Shown here piece after piece: positions 1-13,834 of a DNA stretch of 64,000 bases. This DNA is from Aphis gossypii. Its lineage: Eukaryota > Arthropoda > Insecta > Hemiptera > Aphididae. The notes beneath the pieces are model-generated. The model was given only the letters and a program-made list of their open reading frames with translations, was not told the origin of the DNA and did no database searches. The stretch is taken from the NCBI RefSeq assembly GCF_020184175.1, contig NC_065530.1:25893260-25957259 (forward strand), given 5' to 3'. A program made the position numbers and the translations under genes. Each line of letters starts with the position of its first letter. The stretch's first letter is position 1.

Positions 1-3000
1 TTTTTGACAAAATTGATTTCTTATTTTTGTTATAATATTTAAAAGCAAATAACCGACGAAGTAGATTTTATTTGTATCCAATGTTTATAATACAATTTTC
101 TTTACATGGTATACATTTTATACTATTTATGTAATACACATTTTTTTTATTAATATTATTAATTATCAGTAAAAAAATTTCCCCTTTGGTTAAACCTAGA
201 AAATTTAATAAATTGCTTGTTGTGAGTTGTTATTAATATAATTATAAAATAGTTGAACGTAAGTCCACAAACGATTTTTACAAAATTATAAATTTTATTT
301 TTCGCAAAATTGTAAAAAAATATCGAATTATCCTGGAGTAAATAATTCAAAACATTTTAAAATGCATGCCTTTAAAATGTAATGCAAAAGTTCTTTAAAA
401 GTTTTGCAATCTATATTAAAAAAAAATTTAAGTTGAGCATTTGTAGTTGATATTTTCGTAATGTTACATATTTACACATAAAATTACAAAAAGTACATCA
501 AATATTAACTTAAAATATAAAATTTAACCAATATTATTTATAAATATTTTTTTTCTCAATACATATAATATGTCAGTGTACTTACTCATCATTATTGTGT
601 ATAAACAATGGATCAAAATAAAATATACTAAATATACATATTATAGAACTAACTCAATTATACTCACAATAATAATTAAAATCCAAACTCTACTTCTAAA
701 TATTGTAATAAGATATACAAATGTATGAAGTAAGATAAATTATGTTTCTGTTGACTTTAGTAGTTTTGATTTCCAATATGACTGAATTGAAAATATTGAC
801 AATATACCTATATGTATATAATAATTTCGATACATAATATCAACAAATGAATGAACATAATTAAATCTTCTGAGAAATATAATAGAATAATAGTTGAAAT
901 TCGAAATACGATGAACAAAGTTTATTTATTTAGTTACTCGTTTGTTGATTGACCCCAAAGAAATAGTATGGTCGTGTAATTTGGAGAAAGGGATAAATAG
1001 TAACAAATAAACTCAATTCTCCCTAGAGACATAGTAAGGAAGTTATATTATGTTCCTTTGGTAATGAAGGGAAATGGTAGGTTGATCATAAGTTAGTATT
1101 TAGGGGTTATCGTTGATTAAGAGTGGAAAAACGAGCTATTAGGCTCAACAGACTGGATTATACATCTGCCAACCAGTTATACCTGAGTTCATGGTATTCA
1201 ATGATTTTTATTGTTACTCAATAATTTTAAATATAATAGTCAATCACGTTTGCCATATAATTATTGACAACACTATATATTTTAAACACGATCCAAGACG
1301 TTATTTGTTTTTATTAGAACACATTGCTAAACAATTGTGAATATAATATCTTTACCATATTTAAAAAATCTTATTAAAATTTTATCATATTATTAAACTA
1401 ATACATAAAATTATAGTTTTATTTTTAATAATAAAAAACATTTAAATACATATTTATTGAATATTTTTAATTATTGTTTGATTAACCTACTTGGTATCAA
1501 TTAGTTTATACCTATTATAATCGACGCTTTAATGTATATAATATGTATAATTTATGCAAAACAAGCACATTTTATACATTTAAAATATATTATATTTTCA
1601 AAAGAATTGTAACGGTCCCCGTTACAACGTGTTACGTGTTGCTATTACAAAATCATGCAAAGAAAAAACAAATGTATAAATTAGTATTAAAACATAAATA
1701 GTAATGTTCCTTTTCAACCAATTAAATAAAAATATATTATATGAATATAAAAATGTCAGATGAATGGATTATCAAGTTGAATTCTTCAAAAGATCGTTCT
1801 CCCTATATTTAAACTATACATACATAATTTTTTCTATGTCTATCTCTATATTTCTATATTTAGTTTGGTGCATATGTCTTATGGCCAGAAAAGATTCTCT
1901 CAATTATTCTGCTCAGCTCAAACGTGACCCTTTGTTGGTCTTTAATCGACCATTGTTTCGCACTAGCGAATCGCAAATAAACCACACAACATCTTAGGGA
2001 CCTACCCACACAATCTATTGTTACGCAATCGCATTTAATTCTATTCGAGTGTATTTAATTTTAGAAACCAAATATTCAATTTAATTTAACTTATCTTCAA
2101 CTCTACAATTAAGTTCTTAATCATAAATGGAAACAGTTATTTTGTTAAATATAAAATTATCGGTCACAAATACATTTTTACCTATACAAATATTATCTTT
2201 TTTAGAAGTTTCAAACATGTATATATTATTGATGAACACTAATAAATCATACCCAAAAGAAAATATTTTATTTTGAAGATAGATTAAATATAAAAATATA
2301 ATACACCAACAATAAGATGATTTAACTTAATTATTTAGATCTTAATATAAATATTTTTACATTTTTTGTTGGTAAGTCATACATAGTTTTTGGTTGAAAC
2401 GTTTATCCAAGTCAAATTTTAAAAAGAATTTTGTTTATTAATTTTATTTTAAATTATTTTGAGCATATTCATTAATCGAAGTATTTATAATTGTAACTCA
2501 CTCTAAGAAGTGGTTGGTTAGTACGATTTAATTATTACTTTTCCATATATTCAAGTTTCAGACTTTCAAAACACCACCTCTGCAATGTATAGTAAATTTT
2601 ACTTAAAAGTTCAAATAATTAGAAAGCAAGCCAGTTATTGCTGCTTCTACTACTTCCAGTATTCATGCATTTATAAATGAATTATATATTTACAAGAAAC
2701 ATAAAATAATCCATATCAGATATTTTGGAATAAAATGCCAACAAGTAGATTATTACAATTGACGTTTAGTGTATGCACCAGTATGTAAAACAGATTCCTG
2801 TGGTGTTTATATATCTTTAAGTAGTGAAATTTATATAGAAAACCCATTATCTCACTACTGAAAAATCACCATGGGACACTAATACTAGCAATAATAATAG
2901 TTAAATTAACATTAATTTATGATAAAGTAAACATTTAACTGTCTTATTCAAAAATGCTCATGCCATATTCTAAATTCATATGTTATGAAAAGGAATAATT

Positions 3001-4612
3001 TCCATAAATTAATATATTTACTCATTTTATATATTATGTTTTAATAATAATTAATTAAATATTTTATGTTGGCTTCAAAAACCCTAGTTATTTTAACTAT
3101 AATACACAATAACCTATTGGATATTTAGTTTAACTTAATTACGAATACTAGGTAGTAACATAAAAATAATTACTTAATTTTTTTCACCATTTATCTATTA
3201 TAGTGAAATGCTTAATACAATCTATGAAAAAAAAAATATTTTAAATATAAATATAATAGAATCATATAAAACCTTTTTAGATTAGTAACCTCTACAATAG
3301 TAATTACCGAATTTTAACTGATCTTTACACCATTTTTGAAGTAAAGTTTTTGTGTAATTAACATAAATAACAAATATTCATCAAATTATCAGAAAAAAAA
3401 ATATTTTATTGACTTACTCATACAATTAGATACTTTGAAATTTTATATTTTAAAGAACGAATATATAATATAAGTGTGACCAATTTATTTGTTAACATCA
3501 TTAATAAATAACTATATTATATCTCTTAGTAGAATTATTTGAATCAAAATACTAAATATTCCCAGAAACTTGCATAAAACAAATTGTATATTTTTGTATA
3601 AACATGATATAAAAAAATCGTTGTATCAAAAATAAATAAATACTTGTCATCTTATTGGAATGCAAATACTGCAGTGAACTCGTGAAAGCTTAAACCCGAT
3701 TCGATGTCATAATAACGTATTCATGCATAACTATTCATTTTCAGTTCCATTTCAAATGTCTCACAACCACAAAATTCTATAGCTGGATAATATTGTTGTA
3801 TATGCAACAATAAGTGGCCTTTTGATCCTAAAAAAGTTGAATTTATATTCTAGAGAGTCATTCAAAAGATTGATAAATCAATACTTATATTACAATATAC
3901 CATACTGGTCAAAAATAAAATTCAAAGTTTACTTTAAAAATATATATTTTTTTTTTTGTACATACCAAATGATAATAAAGGTAAAGACGTATTTACTGAT
4001 TCCCATGACGTATAATTTAACTAGCAAACCAAATTCTTGGAGATTATTATTGTAAATAATACGCATTTATTATTGAACATAAACATATTACCTATATTAA
4101 ATGTTTGATTATTTTCTTTAAATTTGTCAAAAAAAAGGTAATTTAATAATTTTATAGATGATTATTAGTATGGTTTATAGCTATGTTCTTATAATTAGTC
4201 TGTAATCAAGTGTTTTCAGTAAGTACTGATAAAAAAACATATAATTTATTTTTTTTTTTTAGTTATTTTAATATTTGACATAATACACATTTAATCGAAT
4301 AATAAATCCTCCCTTCAAATTCTGTGGGAAAAAATGTGATTGCAATATTATTAACATAAATAACTAGCTAATATCTAATGTTAATAATAATAATAATAAA
4401 AAATTAAGTAAGTCTCTCTAATGTATATAGTAAGAATCGGGTTTATTTATCTTTATATTAAATAAGTTATGGTAATGGATGTGAGCAACTTTATTTCAAT
4501 GATTTATTAAAAAAAAAATATTTTGAATAGATATGCATCATTATCTATTTCTATGGATATATTTTAATTTATTTATGTGACTGCTAGTAATTTATGACTA
4601 CTAATATAACTA

Positions 4613-4630
4613 TTTTTTTTTTTTTTTTTT
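4613..4630. repeat. Poly-T run, 18 bases
   Basis: The longest homopolymer I counted in the window. No adjacent retroposon body or target duplication was recognised. Confidence 0.85.
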
Positions 4631-7600
4631 GTACCAAAGCTGTTTTACAATATATTATTAATATTACTATAATACTATATCAACTTTATAATTTTATAAA
4701 CAGATAGGACAATAATACATATATATTGTAAAATGGTGTGAGTAAGTTTATGATGAACGCAAACATAATGCAGTTAGTCAAATTATTATGGAAATTTAAT
4801 TTTGCATATAAAATTATAATTTAAATAATTATGGAATGTTCCAAGTATCTACAATAAATGATTTCTGAATCACAAAAAAAAAAATTAAATTAATTTGCTT
4901 TTGTTTTTATAGCTTTTATTTCCTAAATTTAAACTTCAACTTAAAAATTTAATTTTTATTAACATTAATTTATTATTAAAATAGATAAAACTTAGATTTT
5001 AACATAAGTTTTTTAAAATTATAATTTTTTTGAATTTTTAGTTATTAAATAATAGTTAATAAATTAATAGATTATCATACATTTTCTATAAAAAATGTGT
5101 TTTTTCGATAATTTTAGAATTCTTTAGGATAAGTATTGAATTTATAAGCTTTAAGTTATAAAATTGAAGATATTATACATTTTAATAACATAAAAATGTT
5201 GAATACCTAATTTAATTAATTTTAATAATACGATTGTTTTAGAAAAATAATATTTAATTAACATTATATTTTAGAAATAAAAAATGCAGAAATTGATGGG
5301 GAACTGCAGTACAGTAGAAAAATCTTCTTTAAACACAACTTTGGCTATAAGTTGTAAATATTAATATAGAATAAACTGATAGACAAAGCAACCTAAAAAA
5401 AATAATTACCTAAGTCATGTTGTTTATTTATTTATTTTTTTTATTACTTACAGATGCACATTATGCAGGTATATTATTTTAACTAAATAATTTCAAATAT
5501 ATGTCCAATATTTTATATATTCACGAGCATAAAATATATTCATTTATATTAATATATATATAATATGCAATATACATAGTATGGAAATAAGATTATTTTA
5601 ATCAAACCGTTAAATTAATTTAATTCAATAATTTTGCTTTACATAATTAACTATTATGTTATTATTTAATTTACATGTTATGACCTACAAAACTGCTAAT
5701 AATATTACTATTGTTATTATCCCCTATTGTCATTCTTAGTTATTATATAATATATGAGTGACTGTACATGTACAATGTGTAGATATATTTCTCTACCATT
5801 CTATGAGCAGTGCTCAGTTAGCATACTTAAAAACCCTACATTAAAATTAGTGTTTTGACCAAAAAAAAATAAAATAATAGTGATAATAATATGTTGACTA
5901 TATTTTTCTACTTAGGTTATTTTACAAAATGGGTTTTTAAATTACTAACTTATAAAGGTTCTTTTTTTTGCGTGAAAGAAATAAATTAGTATGATTGTTA
6001 AATGTTGTATAAAAGTGCATTGGTACACTAAATAGTAAGTACCACTGTATATTATACCTAATATAACAAAATATTCGTTCTAAAAAAATATTAAAAATAT
6101 ATTTTTACAAGCAAATATTTCTGTATACATACAATAATAAATTATTGCTTTCACGGTACCATCACTGATATTAAATTATTATAAAATCATTTTAACCATA
6201 ATTGATGAATAGCTATTACTAAATCAACTTTTAATCAACTAAGGTTTTCTTGCAACATAGATATAATATAATGGGCTCATTATAAATATTCCATTTTCGA
6301 AAAATAATTCTTGAATAATTAATTAGTCTTATAAAAACATATTAATACAAATTATACAATCAAAATTTAACGTCACGTAAAGAACAGTTGTATTGAATAG
6401 ATGTGATACTGTATATATTATATTTGTGTAGCCATTGAACTCCAAGATATTAACTTGTAAAACAAAGGTTATTTTGCACAAAGTATGGATTTAGTTTGTA
6501 ATCTCAATTATTTGAAATTGAGCGGCATGCGGCATACGTACAGCACTTAATTACGTAAAATATCTATAAAATAACATATATTGACAGGCCCAAAAACAAA
6601 TGATAAATTGAGATAATTGATTGTAATTGAATGCGCACAACAGTCAACAACTAAGATATACGTATGATCTATCATTCATAAATTAAAAATCTTATATTAT
6701 TCTCAAATACTATGTACAATATGTCAAAAGTAATTAATATGCGTAATCGTGTATTTTTTTTTTTTTTTTAATTGTATTATTTACTATGGATTTAATGAAA
6801 TTGAATATTGGAAAAGTAAATATTATAATATAAGATGTTTTAAAAAAAATATATTTGCTTATGTAATATATTTAAATCAAAAATTGCTCGTTTTTAAATT
6901 ATAAAGTATAATATTCCTATTATATTTGTTAATTTTCATATTTTATAATATTATATTATAAATACTAAAGTACACAGATACAACAAATAGTAATTCCACA
7001 TGCATAGTATTTTAGGTTAATACTAATCTAAATCTATTATGAGCACACAAAATACTAATTATTATAAACATGCCATTTAATAAGCTAACTACATAATATT
7101 ATAATATAACATAAGTAATTTATATTGGTTATTATAGTCAACAAAATGCTTTTAGTTCTATCAGAAACATAAACTACAAAATATTTATTAAATAACCAAG
7201 AGTAAATATTGTCATCAATCAAGTAAACTTTTTTAATTTTTACAATCCATTATTAAATCAAATTATATTATGTGTTTTAATTCATAATTAATTTATAAAC
7301 ATATTATTAACGTAAAAACGGTAATAATATAACAAGAAAAAAAAAAAATATGGTAGTATTAATATATTTTTATAGTCAAATAAATATATAATGAGTAATA
7401 GATACACTAAGTAATTTTATTAATTCTATGTTATTTATTTTCATTGATATTAAAAACTGATTCGATTTTTAAAATTTTTGATAAGAATAATCTCTATTGT
7501 AGTTCCAAAGAAATCTTAAATAGAAAAAAAATAAAAAGTATTTGTTCTTATTTTGGTCTGGATTTCATGATTAAATGATTTTTAAAAGTTTTCAATTTTA

Positions 7601-9169
7601 ATATTGGTTTTTTCGTTCTTGTGTCGAGTGATTAATTATTGACAATACACTTGAATAAAAATATATGTACACCAGTCTTCGTAACAATAGAATAATAAAA
7701 TAGAGTTAAAAGTAAGTTAAAGATTAAATGTACTAGGTGGTAGAAAAAATAGAAGTTAAATCAAATTAAATAAAGTTTTCTTGTAAACATAAGATATTTT
7801 AAAACATTTTCTTAAGAAAATAAACTTTCTAATGATATTTTATTGTAATAGAATCTTTCCTTTGGGATTTTTACATATTTAAAGAATGATTGTATAGGTA
7901 CTTATCATCGAAATTGTTTTACCATTATTTTTATCATAATTAAATCAAAGTAAAACTGTTGTTAGGTATACAAAATGATAAGAAATATGTAAATTGCTAT
8001 AAATGTATGTAAAAATTAACACAATCAAATTAATATTTGTTAGAATGTCTTGAATAATATAAATATTATTTATTAATGAATTATTAAATATGAACTTATA
8101 TATTACATTTATACATATAAATAAGATATATTTAAATATTCGATGAATTTTTAATTTTTTTTATGGGGTATACACCTAATTATTTCTGTTTATGAATTGT
8201 ATCAAACTACACATAAACTGTACATATTTTTTCATTATATATATAATATCTATATATCTACAAATTGTATAATATGTGTAACTATTTTTCATTCTAACTC
8301 AGAATTCTTTCTTTCATCACTATAAGACTTTCAAAATGTAATACTCATCATGTTATTATTTTGAAGTTGGTAACTTTTTAATAATTTATACAATAATAAA
8401 TAAATATAGTTAAAATATTAAATACATTTAAAAATAACAATACCTGATAAAACTATAATATTAATTTTATTTGTTTAAATTATTTTTTGAATATACTTGA
8501 TCCAACAAAGAAAAGTTATATTTTTGACGTGCTGTTATTTCATCACCATGGTTTTTTATGTAACTATAATTTATCAGCGAAATATTTGCATACGCACTTA
8601 CCATAAAGTTTTGTTGCCAAACGCGTTGACGATTATTCAAAATGTCTCATTAGAACTTCGCGTAACATATTAAAGAGCTAAGATATCACTGAAAATCCGA
8701 TGCATACAGTAATTTTATTGTGAATTACTTTTAAACGTATCCGGTAACCATAACGTTCGTTTCCCTTGGGTACATGTAACCAGAGTACATATAGAATCAC
8801 ATATTCACACTGTACAGCTGCGCAGTGTGTATTATAATAATATTATCATCACCCAATTATTTCAATTCATAATAATTTTACTCGAGTAATGTTACAAACG
8901 TACCCAACATTATATTATAACGAACTTCAAATTTACAAACATTTCCCTTTTCATAGATGTATAATATCTTAAAAGTTTGAATTTTTAATTTTCATTCCTG
9001 TCATATTGGACGATACCTTGCGACACATTATTTTCACACTATACGTGTTAAATTTTCCGTATCAGAGATATGCTTGTCTGATTTATAGATATATAATAAT
9101 TTATATACACACACATATAATATTATATAATATTATATAAGTACTACCAAGCGAGGTTAAAGTTGGTTA

Positions 9170-9660
9170 AGTTTATTAGCTTCAAAAGTTTGGTGCGGAT
9201 TTCCGGTTTCTCCCTCGACGGCCGTGGCAGCAGCAGTAGAAATGATGTTGTCTTTATATAACGCTACTTCCTTGTATAAAATTTTGATTACTAACCACTT
9301 CTTCATCCTTTCTACTCGGTGGACTTTTAGTAGTAATAGCAGCCACCAGGCACCAGTGAAGTTGTCCCACTCCTTCCCTTTGTAAGATAAACGGTTTTAT
9401 ATACACGCATATATGCGAAACAGATATGACATTATAATAGCTGGGGAATTCCACATAAACCCTCCGGGTTACAAGTCACAACTTATCATTAACTTTCGAC
9501 AGCTTTTATATGTAAACGTTTTTGCACTATGGATACATTCTGGCGCGGCAACGGTGAAAAAGTGTGGGAAGTACGGTAAATTATGGTTAAGATGTAAACT
9601 ATATAAATACATCCACTATTACCTCAGGCGATACCACTTTATGCTGGCATTATCGTTGAG
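9170..9660. other. GC-richer patch of unknown nature
   Basis: Contains ctccctcgacggccgtggca near 9211-9230, a CAG-type stretch (gcagcagcagtagaa near 9228-9242) and tggcgcggcaacgg near 9541-9554. It is covered by a 109-codon plus-strand ORF (9413-9742) and a 66-codon minus-strand ORF (9254-9454). Neither resembles a known family and the larger ends in low-complexity hydrophobic residues. It may be regulatory DNA or a decayed insertion. Confidence 0.3.
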
Positions 9661-10319
9661 TCCTATCAGCCTATTTGAAACATTCATGCTTTTTGATGTA
9701 AAACATAATATCATATTACTATTTATATGTATTTATTTGTAATGGGTACATTACGTGTACTATAATAGTTAAAAATATTTATATATAATAACTAAGTAAA
9801 TGATAATAATATAGTTCCAAATACTATTAATGTTGACCTATTTTATTACATTATTAAAACTATGCTGAAATTACCGTGTTTGTAAACTTTAATTACGTTA
9901 TGTCTATTTGGCTAATTTATTAATAATTTAATTCTATAAGTAATAATATTATTTAATATTAAATTTTAATAAACTATACCCAAGCAAGTGTTATGATATA
10001 ATATGATATATTTACTAGATATTTTTTTAATAAAAATGGATTTTAAGACAAAAATTTGTATGCTAATATGATAGTGATTTATAAATCCTTTTGTTCGTGA
10101 TTTTAACTATGATATATCATATCCCATTTTATGACAATAATAATTTGTATCTACTATATTACTATAATTATCAACAATAAATAACTGATGAAAAGAGATA
10201 AGTGAAATCACACTATGGAAGTGATTTATTTTCAAATGAATTACGTGTTTATTATTACATTTTTCAATTGCACGATCTCTTTAGAAAGATAAATGTATTG
10301 TATACACTATACATAGTTG

Positions 10320-10620
10320 ATATGGTGGCCAGTGGACTGGAATTACGATGAAACCACATACTGCTATGTTCACGTTTCGGTAAACCAAGTCAATGTTATT
10401 TTATTTGCCGATATGAGGTCCTCGGTTGTGCTTCGCTAGTTTTGGTTGACACAATGGCGAAATCCCACAATGGGATTTGTGTTTCCTTAATGTCCGCACC
10501 TCAGACAGATTTATTTTGGCAATTTTCGACGTGATATATTTCCAGAGATGCGACAAAATGTGCGTGATGTTGTTTGAATACAAAACGCCGAGGGATTTAT
10601 AGGACTGAACGAAGAAGTGT
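10320..10620. other. GC-richer patch with an 8-bp-arm hairpin
   Basis: Moderately complex sequence in an A+T desert, including the perfect inverted repeat AAATCCCA-CAA-TGGGATTT at 10460-10478. The 60-codon minus-strand ORF at 10401-10583 has a mixed amino-acid composition but no recognisable motif and no support as an exon. Nature unknown. Confidence 0.3.
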
Positions 10621-10950
10621 CATTTCACACTATGATCAAGTATTACACGACTATAAATTATTATGACGATATGATGTTTACGGTCGTTTAGGGCGAGAAT
10701 ATCATATGTGATAAATATGAGTAAACAAAATATAAAAATATGTTGATTATCATAAATAATGCTTGTTGTAATGACACAGTGAAATATAAAGCAGTACATT
10801 TCATGTAAGTCACTGAAATTGAAGAAAATATAGATAATATTTTATAATACCTTAATATACTTGTATGATATTTTTATAATAATTATAAATGTTTAGTTTT
10901 TATTTTCGATGAACTGGTTATTGTTTCAGTGAAACAAATATATGATTTGA

Positions 10951-10966
10951 TATATATATATATATA
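10951..10966. repeat. (TA)8 microsatellite
   Basis: Pure TA dinucleotide run directly after a perfect 8-bp-arm inverted repeat (10921-10937). Confidence 0.85.
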
Positions 10967-11736
10967 ATATTATAAATTTAATAAATTAATTGTACATTAA
11001 TATAATATTATAGAAATTTTAAAATTGAAATTATGTAATTACATAGATAATTGATATATTAATGTGTTGTTTAGCACCCAAGAAATAAATAATGCATGCA
11101 GCAAATTATTTACGAAAAACAAATACTTCTAGTGTATAATACTAAATTATTCAACTAAAAATTAATTCATTTTAGGTTATATTTAATCTTTATAATATGT
11201 CAAAAATGATTATGAAGCTACTACTTAAATAAAATCTAAACAATACTTATGTATTTTTAATAAAATTCTTAGTTTAATTATTGTAAAATAAATATAAAGT
11301 GTAATCACTTAGTTATTTATTTTCTTCTGTAACTCATGACATTGCAATTAAGTACTTGTTCAGTGTTCTTATTATAAATACAATTGTATAAGTGTATATT
11401 TATTGACAACAAAATATATTATATAATATATACTATATATAGTACAGATTATTAATATAGTAAAATTTCTATTATCAAGTTTTATAGGCAAAAAAATTTC
11501 ATTTATTTGATTCTATATTTTATAATAATATAAATCGCGTAGGTATAAAACTTAGGTAATTTTTAAAAAAAAAAGTTAGAAGCACACACTTTGTATCAAA
11601 TAACTACATTCTATTTAACGTACAACAAAACGTATTATAATTAGAATTACATTGCCTATATTATCTTATAATACTATGATCACTTATATACAGATAACTG
11701 TACAGCTTTGTATATTATATGAAAAATAATTTGTAA

Positions 11737-11752
11737 ATATATATATATATAT
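11737..11752. repeat. (AT)8 microsatellite
   Basis: Pure AT dinucleotide run in the downstream intron, with no other feature nearby. Confidence 0.85.
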
Positions 11753-13699
11753 TTTTAAGTTGTGCTAAAATTAAATAATACAATTAATTATGTTATAATA
11801 TCATATTATTTTATGATATTTTTACATTGTATAAACAGAGTGCATTTTATAACTTTGGATGTTCATTATATACTTGGAAAGGAAATTGATTAATATTTTA
11901 AGAAATATTTGTTTTACATAATTTTAAATAATTATAAACAACAATATATTGTATTATTTGTTACTTTTTTTATTGTTGTAATTGTATATACATTTTTACT
12001 TAAACATATTATGATAATATTATTTTTATATTATACTTGGAGATATTTTAAAATATAACATTTTTCGATATATTTCGATGTATAAAAATTGAATAGCAAA
12101 CCAACAGTAATTTATAGCTATAAGTTAGTATTTAATATATATATACAAGAAAAAAGTAAATATTTTTTAAATTATGATTATTTTAAATTAAAGAATTACC
12201 CTGCATATCAATGTCTGCTTATTTTATTAAAATAATAGTTGGTAATTACAATTTTTCAAAAAGTCAATTTAGTATTAAATGTTTGTATATGCGAGTTTTG
12301 AAATTACTAGTTTCATTATAAAGCTCATTAATCATGAGGAAAAATATCTCGATGCCTGGCGTTAAAAAGTGACAATATAAGCATTGTTAATTTATCAGTC
12401 TTTTATATAAAATATAAATTCAGTTTTTTTTTTTATCATCTGTAAAAATAAAATAACCAGTGACAAGTCTGAAAATATTTCTCAACCAGAGTGTCTTTTT
12501 ATGTAAAAATACTTATTGAAAGTGATACTATTCTCATCATAATGACTATTCAACAATCAACTGTGAGAGAAAAGTTTAAAGTTATAACTAATCAGTTACA
12601 TTATTGAAAAGAAAAACCATTCAATCAAATAAAATATTTATTTTGGCATCATTGATCTAAAGGGAAGAATAGTTATGCATTATTATTTCTCCGATCAAAT
12701 GTCATTAAATCAATATTTATATATATATATTTAAGTTCATGGGACATGCGCAATTTAAGTTAATTGCATAGAAAAACATGTAAAAAACAATAAAACATAT
12801 TAGGTATCATTTAAATGTTAAACTTAAGTGTATGATATATTGTATAGGTATTATACATTATTATTTATTATCTGTATTCTTATAGGCATACATTTTGTCC
12901 ATGATGTATTTTAATATTACCTACTTACGAAACAGTAAAGTGTTAAAAATTTAAGTATTCTTATCAAAATATTCTAGTTCTGATATTTATTATTATAAGT
13001 ACTATTCTTAAAAATACACGTTAAGACTCGTTTTTAAGCCTTTTTCATTTGGGTATTTTTCACTTAAAAAATTTTTAAAGGATTTCATTATCCAATATAT
13101 ATATCCATTACAAACAAATTGATTTCACCAAAATACCAAAGCTTGATAATACGATTTGCTAAATATAATAAAACATTTTTTAAAAAAAACATAAATACAG
13201 GACTAAGGGATTCCTAGATTTTCAGAGGTATGCTCAAAAATCACTTATGAAACATTAACTTTAATTCTTTGTAAGATAATGGAAAATATGTTTAATATTT
13301 ATAGATAAAATATAAAAGATACATTAAGTAATAATAATAGATTATATTATTATGTATAAATCTAGGATTATATAGTTTATTAATTATATGATTAGTAATT
13401 ATTATTTAAAAAAATATTAAATTACTATTTATAATAATAAATATTTGAAAATATACCATTTATAAATCGTTTTTAATAAGTAACTATGTATTAATTAAAT
13501 TCTATTGTTTGTGTGACAAACCAGTAATGAAAATGAATACATATTATGTTGTTATATTATTGATTTTATTATGTTTTATGACTAAACATGCACTATTTCA
13601 ATATTTCTAATTACAATATTTGCCTTACTTCGGCTGAAGCAATTTAATTTAAAATTTAATTTTAAAATATTTGTTTATTACGTGTAAAAAAAAACTTAC

Positions 13700-13834
13700 G
13701 TAGTTCATAGCTAAATCCGGATGGTTTGTTTGTACACCATCGTCAAGTATCGACACAACTACTCCTTTTCCAGTGTATCCTTTTTGCCAGGCTGGTCCTA
13801 TATTCATATCGAATCCTCCTTTGGCGCCTCCATT
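13700..13834 (-). CDS. Furin-like gene, exon C: start of the catalytic domain with the catalytic aspartate
   Basis: Encodes 45 residues from NGGAKGGFDMNIGPAW to HPDLAMNY. It contains YTGKGVVVSILDDG: the first Asp of D-D-G (exon residue 31, 13744-13742) corresponds to catalytic Asp153 of human furin, and the second Asp (residue 32) lies in the substrate pocket. HPDL follows, as in the family. Joined to exon B it reads QWYL-NGGA, which is the expected continuity. The donor is TAC|gtaagt. The acceptor is an uninterrupted AT repeat ending in tatag, with no pyrimidine tract. The next exon, carrying the Ca-binding D/N-rich segment and the catalytic His (HGTRCAG), was searched for on the minus strand of 1-13699 and not seen. 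Confidence 0.97.

Larger units (their letters stand above)
1..13699 (-). other. Intron downstream of exon C, incomplete
   Basis: Begins with gtaagt after exon C and runs off the window start. No exon with the catalytic-His motif or the D/N-rich Ca-binding segment is visible on the minus strand. Most of it is A+T-rich sequence without features. More complex patches occur at 900-1200, 1900-2020, 6480-6660, 8580-9000, 9170-9660 and 10320-10620. They contain short ORFs (for example 109 codons at 9413-9742 plus and 60 codons at 10401-10583 minus) without a recognisable domain. Confidence 0.8.

Noticed and set aside
5456..5470. Possible plus-strand 15-nt microexon between cttacag and gtatat
   Set aside because: No flanking exons on the plus strand; chance splice-like words are common in this composition.
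8602..8688. Segment with good minus-strand acceptor (ttttcag) and donor (gtaagtgc), tested as the exon after exon C
   Set aside because: Stops occur early in all three frames and there is no catalytic-His motif.
9413..9742. 109-codon plus-strand ORF, the longest in the window
   Set aside because: No domain, no splice or conservation support, and a low-complexity hydrophobic end. It is within what chance gives in a non-coding GC-richer patch.
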